From the NCBI GenBank assembly GCA_965279475.1, contig CBDIIA010000003.1:2108001-2172000 (forward strand): a stretch of DNA of 64,000 nucleotides. The letters run 5' to 3'. This document shows, piece after piece, positions 47,026 through 55,943 of the stretch; position 1 is the first letter of the stretch; every line of letters starts with the position of its first letter. Under the pieces are notes generated by a model. The model searched no databases. It was not told the origin of the DNA and saw only the letters and a program-made list of their open reading frames with translations. Position numbers and translations under genes: made by a program. Source of the DNA: Pseudorhodoferax sp965279475. GTDB lineage: Bacteria > Pseudomonadota > Gammaproteobacteria > Burkholderiales > Burkholderiaceae_C.

Positions 47026-48639
47026 ATGGAGACCACCCCAGCGCCCGCCACCAAGGCCAGCCCGGTCGACGACGCCCGTTACCTGGCAATGAAGACCCGG
47101 GATGCGCGCTTCGACGGGCGTTTCTTCACCGGTGTCACGTCGACCGGCATTTATTGCCGGCCGGTCTGCAGCGTGAAGGCGCCTAAACGCGAGAACTGCC
47201 GCTTCTTCGACCACGCAGCACAGGCCGAAAGCGCGGGCTTCCGTCCCTGTCTGCGCTGCCGGCCCGAACTGGCGCCGCACTCGGTGCTGTGGTCGATCCA
47301 GGACGCTGCCTACATCCTGGCGCACCAGGCGGCCCGGCTGCTCGACGAGCCCGACGCCTGGGACGACGCCGCGCCCACGATGCAGGCGCTGGCCGACCGG
47401 CTGGGCGTGAGCGACCGCCATGTGCGCCGCATCTTCGAGGCCCAGTTCGGCGTGTCGCCGCTGCAGTACCTGCAGACCCGCCGGCTGCTGACGGCCAAGC
47501 AGCTGCTGGCCGATACCGACCTGCCGATCGCGCAGGTGGCGGTCAGCAGCGGGTTCCAGAGCGTGCGGCGTTTCAACGCTGCCTTCAGCGCGCACTACGG
47601 GCTCAACCCCGGCCAGTTGCGCCGGGCCGATGGCGCACAACCCGGTCGCGGCACCGTGGTCCGGCTGGGCTACCGGCCGCCGTACGACGTGCAGGCGATG
47701 CTGGCGTTCTTCCGTGCGCGCCGCATCGATGGGGTCGAGTGGGTGGCCGAGCCCGGGGCGGCACCCGCGATGGCCCGCACCTGGCGCAGCGGCACACGCC
47801 AGGGCTGGGTGCACGGGGCGTTCGACACCGGGCGCAACCAGCTGGTGCTGCGCATCTCCGACAGCCTGCACGAGGTGCTGCCCCAGGTGGTGCGGCGGGT
47901 GCGCGCGCTGTTCGACCTCGACGCCGATCCACAGGCGATCCATGCCGTGTTGCAGGCGCGTTTTCCCGATGGCGCCGGCCTGCGGGTGCCCGGCTGTGCC
48001 GACGGGTACGAGCTGGCCGTGCGGGCCGTGCTCGGCCAGCAGATCACGGTGGCCGCGGCCCGCACGCTGGCCGCGCGGCTGGCCGCGCGCTTCGGCGACC
48101 CGGTTGCCACGCCGTGGCCCGGTCTCGACCGGCTGTTTCCTTCGGCCGTCACGCTGGCCGGACTGGGTGCGGCAGCCGGCGACGCACTGGGCCACCTCGG
48201 CATCGTGCGGCAACGCCAGGCCGCCATCGTGGCGCTGTCGCAGGCCGTGGCCGAAGGCCGCCTGCAGCTGCATGCCGGCGCCGATGTCCCTTCCACCATC
48301 GTGGCGCTGAAGCAGTTGCCGGGCATCGGCGACTGGACGGCGCAGTACATCGCGATGCGCGCGCTTCGCTGGCCGGATGCCTTTCCCGCCGGCGACGTCG
48401 CGCTGCACAAGGCGCTGGGCCTGCAAGGCACACGCGACCCGGCACGCGCGGCCGAAGCGGCGTCGCACGACTGGACCCCGTGGCGCAGCTACGCCGTGCT
48501 GCGCGCCTGGGCGGCCTTGCCTGCAGCTTCCGCCGCCAGCCACGGCAAACGGACCGTGCGCGATGCGGCACGGTCGGCAGCCCTCCCCGCCGCCCTTCCC
48601 AAACCCCGGCGCACGCCGGCCACCCCCTCCATCTCCTGA
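47026..48639 (+). CDS. alkA: Ada-type regulator fused to DNA-3-methyladenine glycosylase II
   Basis: A 537-residue fusion. Residues about 15-82 form the Ada metal-binding domain, with the zinc cysteines Cys44, Cys48, Cys75 and Cys78 (YCRPVC and PCLRC); Cys44 corresponds to the methyl-accepting Cys38 of Ada. An AraC-type helix-turn-helix follows (about 115-195). The C-terminal half is AlkA: an N-terminal AlkA domain, then helix-hairpin-helix LKQLPGIGDWTAQYIAMRAL and the catalytic Asp in AFPAGDVALHKALG. It should sense methyl phosphotriesters and excise alkylated bases. The next gene, ogt, starts 6 bases later. Confidence 0.92.
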   Translation: METTPAPATKASPVDDARYLAMKTRDARFDGRFFTGVTSTGIYCRPVCSVKAPKRENCRFFDHAAQAESAGFRPCLRCRPELAPHSVLWSIQDAAYILAHQAARLLDEPDAWDDAAPTMQALADRLGVSDRHVRRIFEAQFGVSPLQYLQTRRLLTAKQLLADTDLPIAQVAVSSGFQSVRRFNAAFSAHYGLNPGQLRRADGAQPGRGTVVRLGYRPPYDVQAMLAFFRARRIDGVEWVAEPGAAPAMARTWRSGTRQGWVHGAFDTGRNQLVLRISDSLHEVLPQVVRRVRALFDLDADPQAIHAVLQARFPDGAGLRVPGCADGYELAVRAVLGQQITVAAARTLAARLAARFGDPVATPWPGLDRLFPSAVTLAGLGAAAGDALGHLGIVRQRQAAIVALSQAVAEGRLQLHAGADVPSTIVALKQLPGIGDWTAQYIAMRALRWPDAFPAGDVALHKALGLQGTRDPARAAEAASHDWTPWRSYAVLRAWAALPAASAASHGKRTVRDAARSAALPAALPKPRRTPATPSIS

Positions 48640-48645
48640 ACGCCC

Positions 48646-49197
48646 ATGCACTTCGATCCTTCCACTGTCCAAGACCGGTTCGACAGCCCGATGGGGGCCA
48701 TCGTGCTGGCCGCCAGCGACCAGGGCCTGTGCGGCCTGTGGTTCGACGGCCAGCGCCACCAGCCCGATGCGGCCGGCTGGCGCACCGCCCCCGACCATCC
48801 CCTGCTGCACCAGGCCCGGCAACAGCTGCACGCCTACTTTGCCGGCAGCACAGCCGCCTTCACCGTGCCGCTCGACCTGCGCGGCGGCACCGCGTTCCAG
48901 CGCGCCGTCTGGCAGGCGCTGCTGGCCATCCCGCGCGGCGAGACCCTCAGTTACGGCGCCCTGGGCCAGGGCATCGGCAAACCGGCCGCGGTGCGTGCGG
49001 TGGGCGCGGCGGTGGGCCGCAACCCGATCAGCGTGATCGTGCCCTGCCACCGCGTGCTGGGCGCCGATGGCAGCCTCACCGGTTATGCCGGCGGCCTGCC
49101 GCGCAAGCAAGCCCTGCTGGCGCTGGAATCGACCCGGCTTCAGTCCAGCGCCGCACGCCGCCCCCTGCAGCGCAGCCTCGCCGAGGCCGCGGTTTGA
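48646..49197 (+). CDS. ogt: Methylated-DNA--protein-cysteine methyltransferase
   Basis: A 183-residue suicide repair protein that takes the methyl group from O6-methylguanine. The acceptor is Cys134 in ISVIVPCHRVLGADG; the helix-turn-helix Arg finger region is KPAAVRAVGAAVGRNP, and GYAGGLPRKQALLALE ends the domain. With the Ada/AlkA fusion it rebuilds the adaptive response with its activities divided over two proteins. Its stop overlaps the next start in TTGA. Confidence 0.95.
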   Translation: MHFDPSTVQDRFDSPMGAIVLAASDQGLCGLWFDGQRHQPDAAGWRTAPDHPLLHQARQQLHAYFAGSTAAFTVPLDLRGGTAFQRAVWQALLAIPRGETLSYGALGQGIGKPAAVRAVGAAVGRNPISVIVPCHRVLGADGSLTGYAGGLPRKQALLALESTRLQSSAARRPLQRSLAEAAV

Positions 49198-50090
49198 CCG
49201 GCCCGCAAACACGCAAGCCCTGGCTCGTCGACTTTCTGCTGCTGGCCGCGCTGTGGGGCGCGTCGTTCCTGTTCATGCGGGTCGCGGCGGTGGAGTTCGG
49301 TGCCCTGCCCACGGCGCTGGGCCGTGTGATGATCGCCGGCCTGTGCCTGTTGCCGCTGATGTTCTGGCGCGGACTCGGGCCCGAACTGGCGCGCCACCGC
49401 ACGCCGGTGATGCTGGTCGGCGTGTTGAATTCGGGCATCCCGTTCGCACTGTTCTCGTTCGCCGTGCTGTCGATCAGCACCGGCCTCGCGTCGATCTTGA
49501 ACGCCACCGTGCCGCTGTTCGGTGCCATCGTCGCCTGGGTCTGGCTGAAGGACCGGCCGACTGCATCGCGTGCGCTGGGGCTGGCGATCGGCTTCGTCGG
49601 CGTGGCGATGCTGGCCTGGAACAAGGCCAGCTTCAAGCCGGACGCCAGCGGTGCCGCGTCTGGCTGGGCGGTGCTGGCCTGTCTTGCGGCCTGCGCGTGT
49701 TATGCGCTGTCGGCCAACTACACCAAGCGGCATCTGGGCGCTGTGCCGCCGCTGGTGATGGCCGCGGGCAGTCAGGTGGGCGCCGCCATCGGGTTGGCAC
49801 TGCCGGCGTACTGGCTGCGCCCCGCGCACATGCCCGGTGCCAGCGCCTGGATGGCGCTCGTGGCTGCCGGCGTGCTGTGCACGGGCCTAGCCTACCTGAT
49901 GTTCTTCCGCCTCATCGCCAACGTGGGGCCGGCGCGCGCACTGGCCGTCACTTTCGTTGTGCCGGTGTTCGCAGTGCTGTATGGCAGCCTGCTGCTGGGT
50001 GAAGCGCTGACCCCATGGATGGTGGGCTGCGGCCTCGTGATCGTCTGCGGCACGGCGCTGTCGACCGGATTGGTCACGCTGCGCCGCTGA
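49194..50090 (+). CDS. DMT-superfamily (EamA) permease
   Basis: A 298-residue membrane protein with ten predicted helices in two EamA repeats; the first begins FLLLAALWGASFLFMRVAA and the second near SGWAVLACLAACACYALSANYTK. EamA proteins usually export metabolites. The start is a TTG at 49194 that overlaps the ogt stop. The next ATG lies inside the first helix, so the TTG is favoured. Its position behind two DNA-repair genes suggests co-transcription but no known functional link. Confidence 0.85.
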   Translation: MTGPQTRKPWLVDFLLLAALWGASFLFMRVAAVEFGALPTALGRVMIAGLCLLPLMFWRGLGPELARHRTPVMLVGVLNSGIPFALFSFAVLSISTGLASILNATVPLFGAIVAWVWLKDRPTASRALGLAIGFVGVAMLAWNKASFKPDASGAASGWAVLACLAACACYALSANYTKRHLGAVPPLVMAAGSQVGAAIGLALPAYWLRPAHMPGASAWMALVAAGVLCTGLAYLMFFRLIANVGPARALAVTFVVPVFAVLYGSLLLGEALTPWMVGCGLVIVCGTALSTGLVTLRR

Positions 50091-50118
50091 CGCCCGGGCA
50101 CGGGCGAGCACGCCGAGT

Positions 50119-50661
50119 TCACCAGGAAGGCAAGTCGCCCGACGCCGATCCTGGAGACGACTTGCGGCTGCCGCCATGCCGGCGGTCGGCCTTCGCATTG
50201 CTCGTATAGGCAGCGTTGACCTGCTTGGCGTGGGCGTCCATCAGGCGCAGCGCTTCGTCGAACGCGGCCTGTTGCGCCGGGCCGAGCACGGCCAGCACCA
50301 TCTGGTGGAACTGCACCGATTGGGGGAACAGCTCGCGGTGCAGCTGGCGGCCCCGCGTGGTCAGCTCCAGGCTGGCGCGGCGCCTGTCGCTGGACGCGTG
50401 CACGCGCAGCACCAGCTTCTTGCCGACCAGGTCGGTCACCAGCCGTGACACGCGGGCCCGCTCCAGGTGCGCCCGCTCGGCCAGCACCGACGGCGACATG
50501 GCACCGTAGTCGGCCAGCAACGCCACCAGCCGCCACTCGCGCCGCGTGATGCCGTAACGGCCCTCGCACAGGCGCGTGGTCATCGCGCCGCTGTTGGCCA
50601 AGAGGCTGGCCAGACGGTAGTTCAGCAACTCATCGACGGTCGCAGGGATTTCGATGGACAT
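50119..50661 (-). CDS. MarR-family regulator of the lig-pob operon
   Basis: A 180-residue winged-helix protein: helical N-terminus, then YGITRREWRLVALLADYGAMSPSVLAERAHLERARVSRL-type HTH (residues about 45-85), wing DRRRASLELTTRG, and a helical C-terminus. A basic Ser-rich tail ends the protein. MarR proteins often sense aromatic acids. It is divergent from ligA, so it is the likely local repressor or activator. The ATG at 50661 was chosen because longer frames run across the promoter of ligA. Confidence 0.87.
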   Translation of the reverse strand: MSIEIPATVDELLNYRLASLLANSGAMTTRLCEGRYGITRREWRLVALLADYGAMSPSVLAERAHLERARVSRLVTDLVGKKLVLRVHASSDRRRASLELTTRGRQLHRELFPQSVQFHQMVLAVLGPAQQAAFDEALRLMDAHAKQVNAAYTSNAKADRRHGGSRKSSPGSASGDLPSW

Positions 50662-50728
50662 GGAGCGGACGGCGCGGAATCCGAGATGGTTGCTTTTTAG
50701 AACTACCGGCTTGGCCGATAGACTGATT

Positions 50729-50742
50729 TTGATCCAAGTCAA
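50729..50742. promoter_or_regulatory. FNR/ANR-type box between marR and ligA
   Basis: TTGAT-CCAA-GTCAA matches the FNR/ANR consensus TTGAT-N4-RTCAA. Its centre is 29 bases before the ligA ATG, too close for activation of ligA from -41.5, but well placed to block its promoter. For the divergent marR gene the -41.5 distance would put the transcript start near 50694, which is workable. Confidence 0.45.
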
Positions 50743-50764
50743 ACCCATCGAAACGAAAGCTGCC

Positions 50765-51127
50765 ATGACGACAGAGCAACTCGCGTCCGCTGCGAAGATC
50801 GCCGACTCCCATGTGTTCGACCTCGCCATGTCGTGGCGTGGCTACCGCCTCAACAAGATGTGCAACGCACTGTCGCAGGCGCACGAGCGCGACGCGTACA
50901 AGGCCGACGAGGAAGGTTTCATGGCCCGTTTCGGCCTGACGGATGCCGAGAAGGATCTCGTGCGGGCGCGTGACTTTGGCGGCCTGCTGGAGGCCGGAGG
51001 CAACATCTACTTTCTGCTGAAGCTCGGCGTGGTCACTGGCAATGGCCTGTATGCAATGGGCGCGAAGATGCGCGGCGAGAGCTACGAGCAGTTCCTCGGA
51101 TCGCGCAACGACCGGGGAGCCGTCTGA
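50765..51127 (+). CDS. ligA: Protocatechuate 4,5-dioxygenase alpha subunit
   Basis: A 120-residue all-helical small subunit of the class III extradiol dioxygenase. Typical blocks are MSWRGYRLNKMCNALSQ, RDAYKADEEGFMARFGLTDAE and LLEAGGNIYFLLKLGVVTGNGLYAMGA. It caps the active site of LigB. The start at 50765 gives the family N-terminus. It shares one base with the ligB start (TGATG). Confidence 0.94.
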   Translation: MTTEQLASAAKIADSHVFDLAMSWRGYRLNKMCNALSQAHERDAYKADEEGFMARFGLTDAEKDLVRARDFGGLLEAGGNIYFLLKLGVVTGNGLYAMGAKMRGESYEQFLGSRNDRGAV

Positions 51128-51969
51128 TGGGCAGGATCGTCGCAGGCATCGGCACCTCGCACGTGCCCTCGATCGGTGGCGCCTATGACCGCGGCCGTAC
51201 CGAAGTCCCGTCGTGGAAGCCGTTGTTCGACGCCTATGTGCCGGTGCGGCAGTGGCTGGTCGACCTGAAGGTCGACGTGGCCATCATGGTCTACAACGAC
51301 CACGGCGCCGACTTCTTCTTCGACAAGTACCCCACCTTCGCGGTCGGCGCAGCCGACAGTTATGCGGTCGCCGACGAAGGTTTCGGCGTCCGGCCTCTGC
51401 CCGCAGTGCGCGGCGATCTGGCGTTCTCGCAGCACCTGTGCAGCGCGCTGGTCTATGACGAGTTCGACCTGACGGTGTGCCAGGAGCTGCGGGTCGAGCA
51501 CGGCTTTCTCGTGCCGATGCATCTGTGCTTCGCGCACACGCAGGAAGCCTGGCCGGTCGCCTCGGTCCCGGTCGCGGTCAACGTGCTGCAGCACCCGCTG
51601 CCCACGGCGAGGCGCTGCTACCGGCTGGGCCAGGCGATCCGGCGGGCGGTCGCGTCGTATCCCGCCGACATCCGCGTGGCCGTCATCGGCACCGGCGGCA
51701 TGTCGCACCAGCTGACCGGGCCGCAGTTCGGCCAGATGCACCGCGACAACGACCAGGATTTTCTCGACCGCATCGAGAGTGACCCCGAAAGCCTGACCAC
51801 GCTCACACACCAGACCATGATGGAGCGCTTCGGCGTCGAGGGCATCGAGCTGATCATGTGGTTGGTGATGCGCGGCGCGCTGTCGGACCGCGCGGTGCGC
51901 ATGCACCGCCACTACTACGCGCCGATGACCACCGGCATGGGCCTGGTCACCTTGCAGGAGGCCCTGTGA
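51127..51969 (+). CDS. ligB: Protocatechuate 4,5-dioxygenase beta subunit
   Basis: A 280-residue catalytic subunit that opens protocatechuate between carbons 4 and 5 to 4-carboxy-2-hydroxymuconate semialdehyde. Iron-binding His are in GTSHVPSIGG (His13 region) and in YNDHGADFFFDKYPTFAVG; the catalytic-base region is RVAVIGTGGMSHQLTGP. It needs Fe(II) and O2. The genes for the next steps (ligC, ligI, ligU/J/K) are not adjacent. Confidence 0.95.
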   Translation: MGRIVAGIGTSHVPSIGGAYDRGRTEVPSWKPLFDAYVPVRQWLVDLKVDVAIMVYNDHGADFFFDKYPTFAVGAADSYAVADEGFGVRPLPAVRGDLAFSQHLCSALVYDEFDLTVCQELRVEHGFLVPMHLCFAHTQEAWPVASVPVAVNVLQHPLPTARRCYRLGQAIRRAVASYPADIRVAVIGTGGMSHQLTGPQFGQMHRDNDQDFLDRIESDPESLTTLTHQTMMERFGVEGIELIMWLVMRGALSDRAVRMHRHYYAPMTTGMGLVTLQEAL

Positions 51970-53147
51970 TGCGCACCCAGGTCGGCATCGTCGGCGCCGG
52001 GCCGGCCGGTTTGATGCTGGCGCACCTGCTGCATCTGGAAGGCATCGAATCGGTGGTGCTGGAGCGCGGCAGCCGCGAACACGTGCGCACCCGGCTGCGC
52101 GCCGGCGTGCTCGAAGAAGGCTCGGTGCAACTGCTGCGCAACGCCGGCCTGGGCGAGCGGCTCGACCGGCTCGGCATCCTGCAGCACGCGATCGACTTCC
52201 GTTTTGCCGACGCCTCGCACCGGCTCGATTTCACCGAAGCCACGGGCGGCCGCAGCACGCTCGTGTATCCGCAGCACGAGGTGGTGACCGACCTGATGAA
52301 CGCCCGCGAAAGCGTGGGCGGGCAGACGCTGTACGACGCGCCCGTCACGCGCATCGAGGGCCTGGACGGCCCGCGCTCGACCATCCACTACACACTGAAC
52401 GGCCGCGACGGGCGCCTGGAATGCGACTTCGTCGCCGGCTGCGACGGTTTTCGTGGCGTCTGCCGCGACGCCATTCCGGCCAGCGTACTGAAGGTGTACG
52501 ACCGCGTCTACCCGTTCGGCTGGCTCGGCATCCTGGCAGACGCCGCGCCGGCCACGCCCGACATCACCTGGGGCTGCCATGAGGACGGTTTCGCGATGAT
52601 GAGCCTGCGCACGCCCACCGTCACGCGGCTGTACCTGCAGTGCGCACCCGACGAAAACCCCGAGCACTGGTCGGACGACCGCATCTGGAGCGCGCTGCAC
52701 ACCCGGCTCGACGTGCCCGGCATGCCGACCCTGCGCGAAGGCCCGATCACGCAGAAGGCCGTGACCACGATGCGCAGCTTTCTCGCCGAACCGATGCAAC
52801 ATGGCCAGCTGTACCTGGCCGGCGACGCGGCCCACATCGTGCCACCGACCGGCGCCAAGGGGCTGAACTCCGCATTTGCCGACATCCGCGTGCTGAGCTG
52901 CGGCCTGATCGAGCACTACAAGCGCAACGCGCCATCGCTGCTGCAGCGCTACTCGGATATCTGCCTGAAGCGCATGTGGCTGGTGCAGCGTTTCTCGGCC
53001 GGGCTCTGCACGATGGTGCACCGCTTCCCCGAGCACAGCCCGTTCGTGCAGCGGCTGCAGCGGGCCGATCTCGACTACCTGACCGGCACGGTGTCGGGCC
53101 AGCTGTCGTTCGGCGAAAACTTCGTGGGCCTGCCGATCGAGGTGTGA
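51969..53147 (+). CDS. pobA: 4-hydroxybenzoate 3-monooxygenase
   Basis: A 392-residue flavoprotein hydroxylase that makes protocatechuate from 4-hydroxybenzoate with NAD(P)H and O2. The FAD motif VGIVGAGPAGLMLAHLL is at residues about 5-21. The second motif, DFVAGCDGFRGVCR (the DG motif), and YLAGDAAHIVPPTGAKGLNSA follow as expected. Length fits PobA (394 in Pseudomonas). The ATG overlaps the last base of ligB, so hydroxylation and ring opening are encoded as one coupled unit. Confidence 0.95.
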   Translation: MRTQVGIVGAGPAGLMLAHLLHLEGIESVVLERGSREHVRTRLRAGVLEEGSVQLLRNAGLGERLDRLGILQHAIDFRFADASHRLDFTEATGGRSTLVYPQHEVVTDLMNARESVGGQTLYDAPVTRIEGLDGPRSTIHYTLNGRDGRLECDFVAGCDGFRGVCRDAIPASVLKVYDRVYPFGWLGILADAAPATPDITWGCHEDGFAMMSLRTPTVTRLYLQCAPDENPEHWSDDRIWSALHTRLDVPGMPTLREGPITQKAVTTMRSFLAEPMQHGQLYLAGDAAHIVPPTGAKGLNSAFADIRVLSCGLIEHYKRNAPSLLQRYSDICLKRMWLVQRFSAGLCTMVHRFPEHSPFVQRLQRADLDYLTGTVSGQLSFGENFVGLPIEV

Positions 53148-53199
53148 GCTTTCCGCGCCCTTGCCATTTCCTGTCGACACCGCTTGCCTGAAAGCATCC

Positions 53200-54210
53200 A
53201 TGCCCCTCCTCCCTCATTCCACCCGCCGCCAGGCACTGCTGCAAGGCGCGGCCGTCGCCGCCATGCTGGTCGGCGGCGGCTCAACCACCGCGTTGGCCCA
53301 AAGCGCTGCCGCCGGTTGGCCGGCCAGGCCGGTGCACGTGGTCGTCAACTTTCCGCCGGGCAGCTCGCCCGACGTCGTGGCGCGTGCCGTGTCGGTACCG
53401 CTGTCGGAAGCGCTGGGCCAGCCGGTCGTCATCGACAACCGCGCCGGCGCCAGCGGCATGATCGGCGCCGAGATCGTGGTCAAGGCCCCGCCCGACGGCT
53501 GCACCTTGCTGATGACGGCGGGCAGCACCACGGCCATCAACCCGGCGCTGTACGCGAAGATGCCGTTCGACGTGAACAAGGACCTGGTGCCGGTGGCGGC
53601 CACGGTGCGCATCCTGCTGTTCCTCGTGGCGCGCGGTGACCTGCCGGTGAAGAACGTGAACGAGTTTCTGGCGTATGCCCGCGCCAATCCCGGCAAGCTG
53701 AGCTACGGTTCGGCCGGCAACGGCACCGGGCTGCACCTGGCCGGCGAGATGATGAAGAGCCAGGCCCACATCTTCGCGGTGCACGTGCCCTACCGCGGCG
53801 CCTCGCCCGCGCTGCAAGACCTGCTGGCCGGCCAGATCGACTTCTACTTCGATCCCGGCATCGCGCTCAGCCATGTGCGCAGCGGCAAGCTGCGCATGCT
53901 GGCAGTGGGCGGCCTCGAACGCTCGAGCCTGTTCCCGGACGCACCGACGCTCGACGAAGTGGGCCTGAAGGGTTTCGACGCCGGCACCACGCATGGGTTC
54001 TATGCACCCGCCGGCACACCGCCGGACGTGGTGGCCAGGCTCAACCGCGAGATCAACCGCATCCTGGTCACGCCGCAGCTGCGCCGCACCATCGCCGGCA
54101 TCGGCGCCGAGCCGACCCCGATGACGCCGGCCGCCTATGCTGCCTTGACGGCGGGCGACACACGCCGCTTCTCCGCCATCATCAAGGAACGCAAGATCGT
54201 CGCGGATTGA
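53200..54210 (+). CDS. Bug-family periplasmic solute-binding protein
   Basis: A 336-residue TctC/Bug protein. The signal peptide has a twin-Arg start (STRRQALLQGAA) and a cleavage site near TTALAQS. The mature part begins with WPARPVHVVVNFPPGSSPD; IDNRAGASGMIGAEIV and VHVPYRGASPALQDLLAGQ follow. It is 52 bases after pobA on the same strand, so it may bind 4-hydroxybenzoate or protocatechuate, as TphC binds terephthalate. That ligand is inferred from position alone. Confidence 0.9.
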   Translation: MPLLPHSTRRQALLQGAAVAAMLVGGGSTTALAQSAAAGWPARPVHVVVNFPPGSSPDVVARAVSVPLSEALGQPVVIDNRAGASGMIGAEIVVKAPPDGCTLLMTAGSTTAINPALYAKMPFDVNKDLVPVAATVRILLFLVARGDLPVKNVNEFLAYARANPGKLSYGSAGNGTGLHLAGEMMKSQAHIFAVHVPYRGASPALQDLLAGQIDFYFDPGIALSHVRSGKLRMLAVGGLERSSLFPDAPTLDEVGLKGFDAGTTHGFYAPAGTPPDVVARLNREINRILVTPQLRRTIAGIGAEPTPMTPAAYAALTAGDTRRFSAIIKERKIVAD

Positions 54211-54216
54211 ACGCCG

Positions 54217-54879
54217 CTACAGCGCGCCGGCGATCACGTTGATGCTGAGTGCCAGCACCAGCATGTTGAAGGCGAACGACAGCACGCCGTGCACCATGGT
54301 CAGGCGCCGCATCTCGCGCGAGGTGACGTCCACGTCCGACACCTGCGAGGTCATGCCGACCACCAGCGCGTGGTACAGGAAGTCGAAGTAGTCCGGATCC
54401 TGGCCGCCAGGAAACACCAGGCCGGCGCCGTTCGGGTCGCGTTGCTTCTCCTCGCTGTAGTAGCGGTGCGCGTAGCGGAACGCGAAGGTCGTGTGGATCA
54501 GCAGCCACGACAAGGTCAGCGCCAGCATCGCCAGCGCCACGTGGCCGGCGCGTGCGCCGGGAGAAAGCTCCTTCGTTCCGGTCAGCATGAACACGATCGC
54601 GGCGATGCTGGCCAGGCAGGTGGCCAGCAGCAGGCCGAACAGCACGGGGCGCGACGAATCCTGCATCTGCGCGCGTTCGCGTGTGCGCTCGGCGTCGAAA
54701 TCGACCGCCAGCCACCAGGCCAGCACCAGGAACACGCTGGCGCCGACGCACCAGGCGATCAGGCCCCGCATCTCCGGCGGCAAGGGCAGCGGCGTCGCGG
54801 CCGCGACCGCACCGCCGATGCACGCGTAGGCCAGCTGGTGGCGCGCGTTGGTCCGCGAAGGGTGGCGCGAGCGTGCCAT
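54217..54879 (-). CDS. DUF1345-type integral membrane protein
   Basis: A 220-residue membrane protein with about five helices: residues about 14-50 hold two, then VLFGLLLATCLASIAAIVFML, LAMLALTLSWLLIHTTFAFRYAH and a last one at the C-terminus. The cytoplasmic segment YFDFLYHALVVGMTSQVSDVD is the conserved block of DUF1345, a family without known function that resembles the membrane part of small channels. It follows the DMT permease gene by four bases and converges with the Bug gene. Confidence 0.8.
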   Translation of the reverse strand: MARSRHPSRTNARHQLAYACIGGAVAAATPLPLPPEMRGLIAWCVGASVFLVLAWWLAVDFDAERTRERAQMQDSSRPVLFGLLLATCLASIAAIVFMLTGTKELSPGARAGHVALAMLALTLSWLLIHTTFAFRYAHRYYSEEKQRDPNGAGLVFPGGQDPDYFDFLYHALVVGMTSQVSDVDVTSREMRRLTMVHGVLSFAFNMLVLALSINVIAGAL

Positions 54880-54883
54880 GGGT

Positions 54884-55783
54884 TCAGCCCGGTGCTGCGG
54901 CGGCACTGCGCTGGCGCCAGCCCAGCAGCTCATTGGCGACCAGCGCGCCGATCACCAGCGCACCGCCGACCAGCACCGGTGCGGTCGGCGGCTCGTCGGC
55001 ACCGAGCCAGGCCAGTGCGATGCCGAAGATCACTTCGAGCAAGGCCAGCAACGACACCTCGGGCGCCTTGAGCACGGCGGCACACAGGACCGACAGCACG
55101 CACGGGATCGCCAGCTGCACCACGCCCAGCAGCGCCAGCAGCCCGATGTCGTGCGGCGTCGCCTGGAACGGAAACGACAGCGGCAAGGTGACGGCCGACG
55201 AGATCAGCGCGCCGACGAGCACCGCCGGCACCAGGTCGACATCGCGGCCCGACGCATGGCTGCGCTGCACGGCGGTCCAGTTGACGGCGCCTGCGATCGG
55301 CACGCACAGTGCCACCAGCGTGCCGGTGAGGCCTTCGCCATCGTCCAGCCGCATCTGCGTGCCGTACATCCAGCCAATGCCGATCCCGGCGACGACGATC
55401 GCCCCCCAGGTGCGCGGCGCCAGCCGATGACCGATCGCCACGCGGGCCAGCAATGCCGTGAACAGCGGTCCGAGCGCCATCGTCACCAGCACGTTGGCCA
55501 CGCTGGTCAGCGTCAGCGCGACCATGAAGGCGGTGAACATCACGCTCCAGCAGACGCCCGAGATCCACAGCGCCGCCCCACCCTGCCGCATGCGCGCCAG
55601 CACGCCGCGGCCCTGGAACAGCGGCAGGATCACCAGCAGCGACAGCAGCGTGAAGAAACTGCGCCAGAACGTCACCTCGAAGCTGCGCGCCGACTCGAGG
55701 TGGCGCGTGGTGACACCGGCAATCGACCACATCAGGGTCACGACGATCATCATCAGCAAAGCGCGGGAATGGGTGAGTTTCAT
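54884..55783 (-). CDS. DMT-superfamily (EamA) permease
   Basis: A 299-residue protein of ten helices in two EamA repeats (MMIVVTLMWSIAGVTTRHLE; later EVSLLALLEVIFGIALAWLGADEPP). It is unrelated in detail to the exporter at 49194. It shares the DUF1345 promoter and is divergent from the phospholipase D-like gene. The transported compound is unknown. Confidence 0.9.
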   Translation of the reverse strand: MKLTHSRALLMMIVVTLMWSIAGVTTRHLESARSFEVTFWRSFFTLLSLLVILPLFQGRGVLARMRQGGAALWISGVCWSVMFTAFMVALTLTSVANVLVTMALGPLFTALLARVAIGHRLAPRTWGAIVVAGIGIGWMYGTQMRLDDGEGLTGTLVALCVPIAGAVNWTAVQRSHASGRDVDLVPAVLVGALISSAVTLPLSFPFQATPHDIGLLALLGVVQLAIPCVLSVLCAAVLKAPEVSLLALLEVIFGIALAWLGADEPPTAPVLVGGALVIGALVANELLGWRQRSAAAAPG

Positions 55784-55943
55784 GGCGTGGGGCCGGTCTC
55801 GGCAGCCCGATGGTCTTCTGTCGGAAAAGCCCTCTATTGTCCATGCAGCGACACGCCCATGCCGCAGCCGCTACCATCGACCCCCTTCCGAATTCCCGTC
55901 GACCATCGCGCCGCTGCGCGCCCCGCACCATTCCTGCCGCCCG

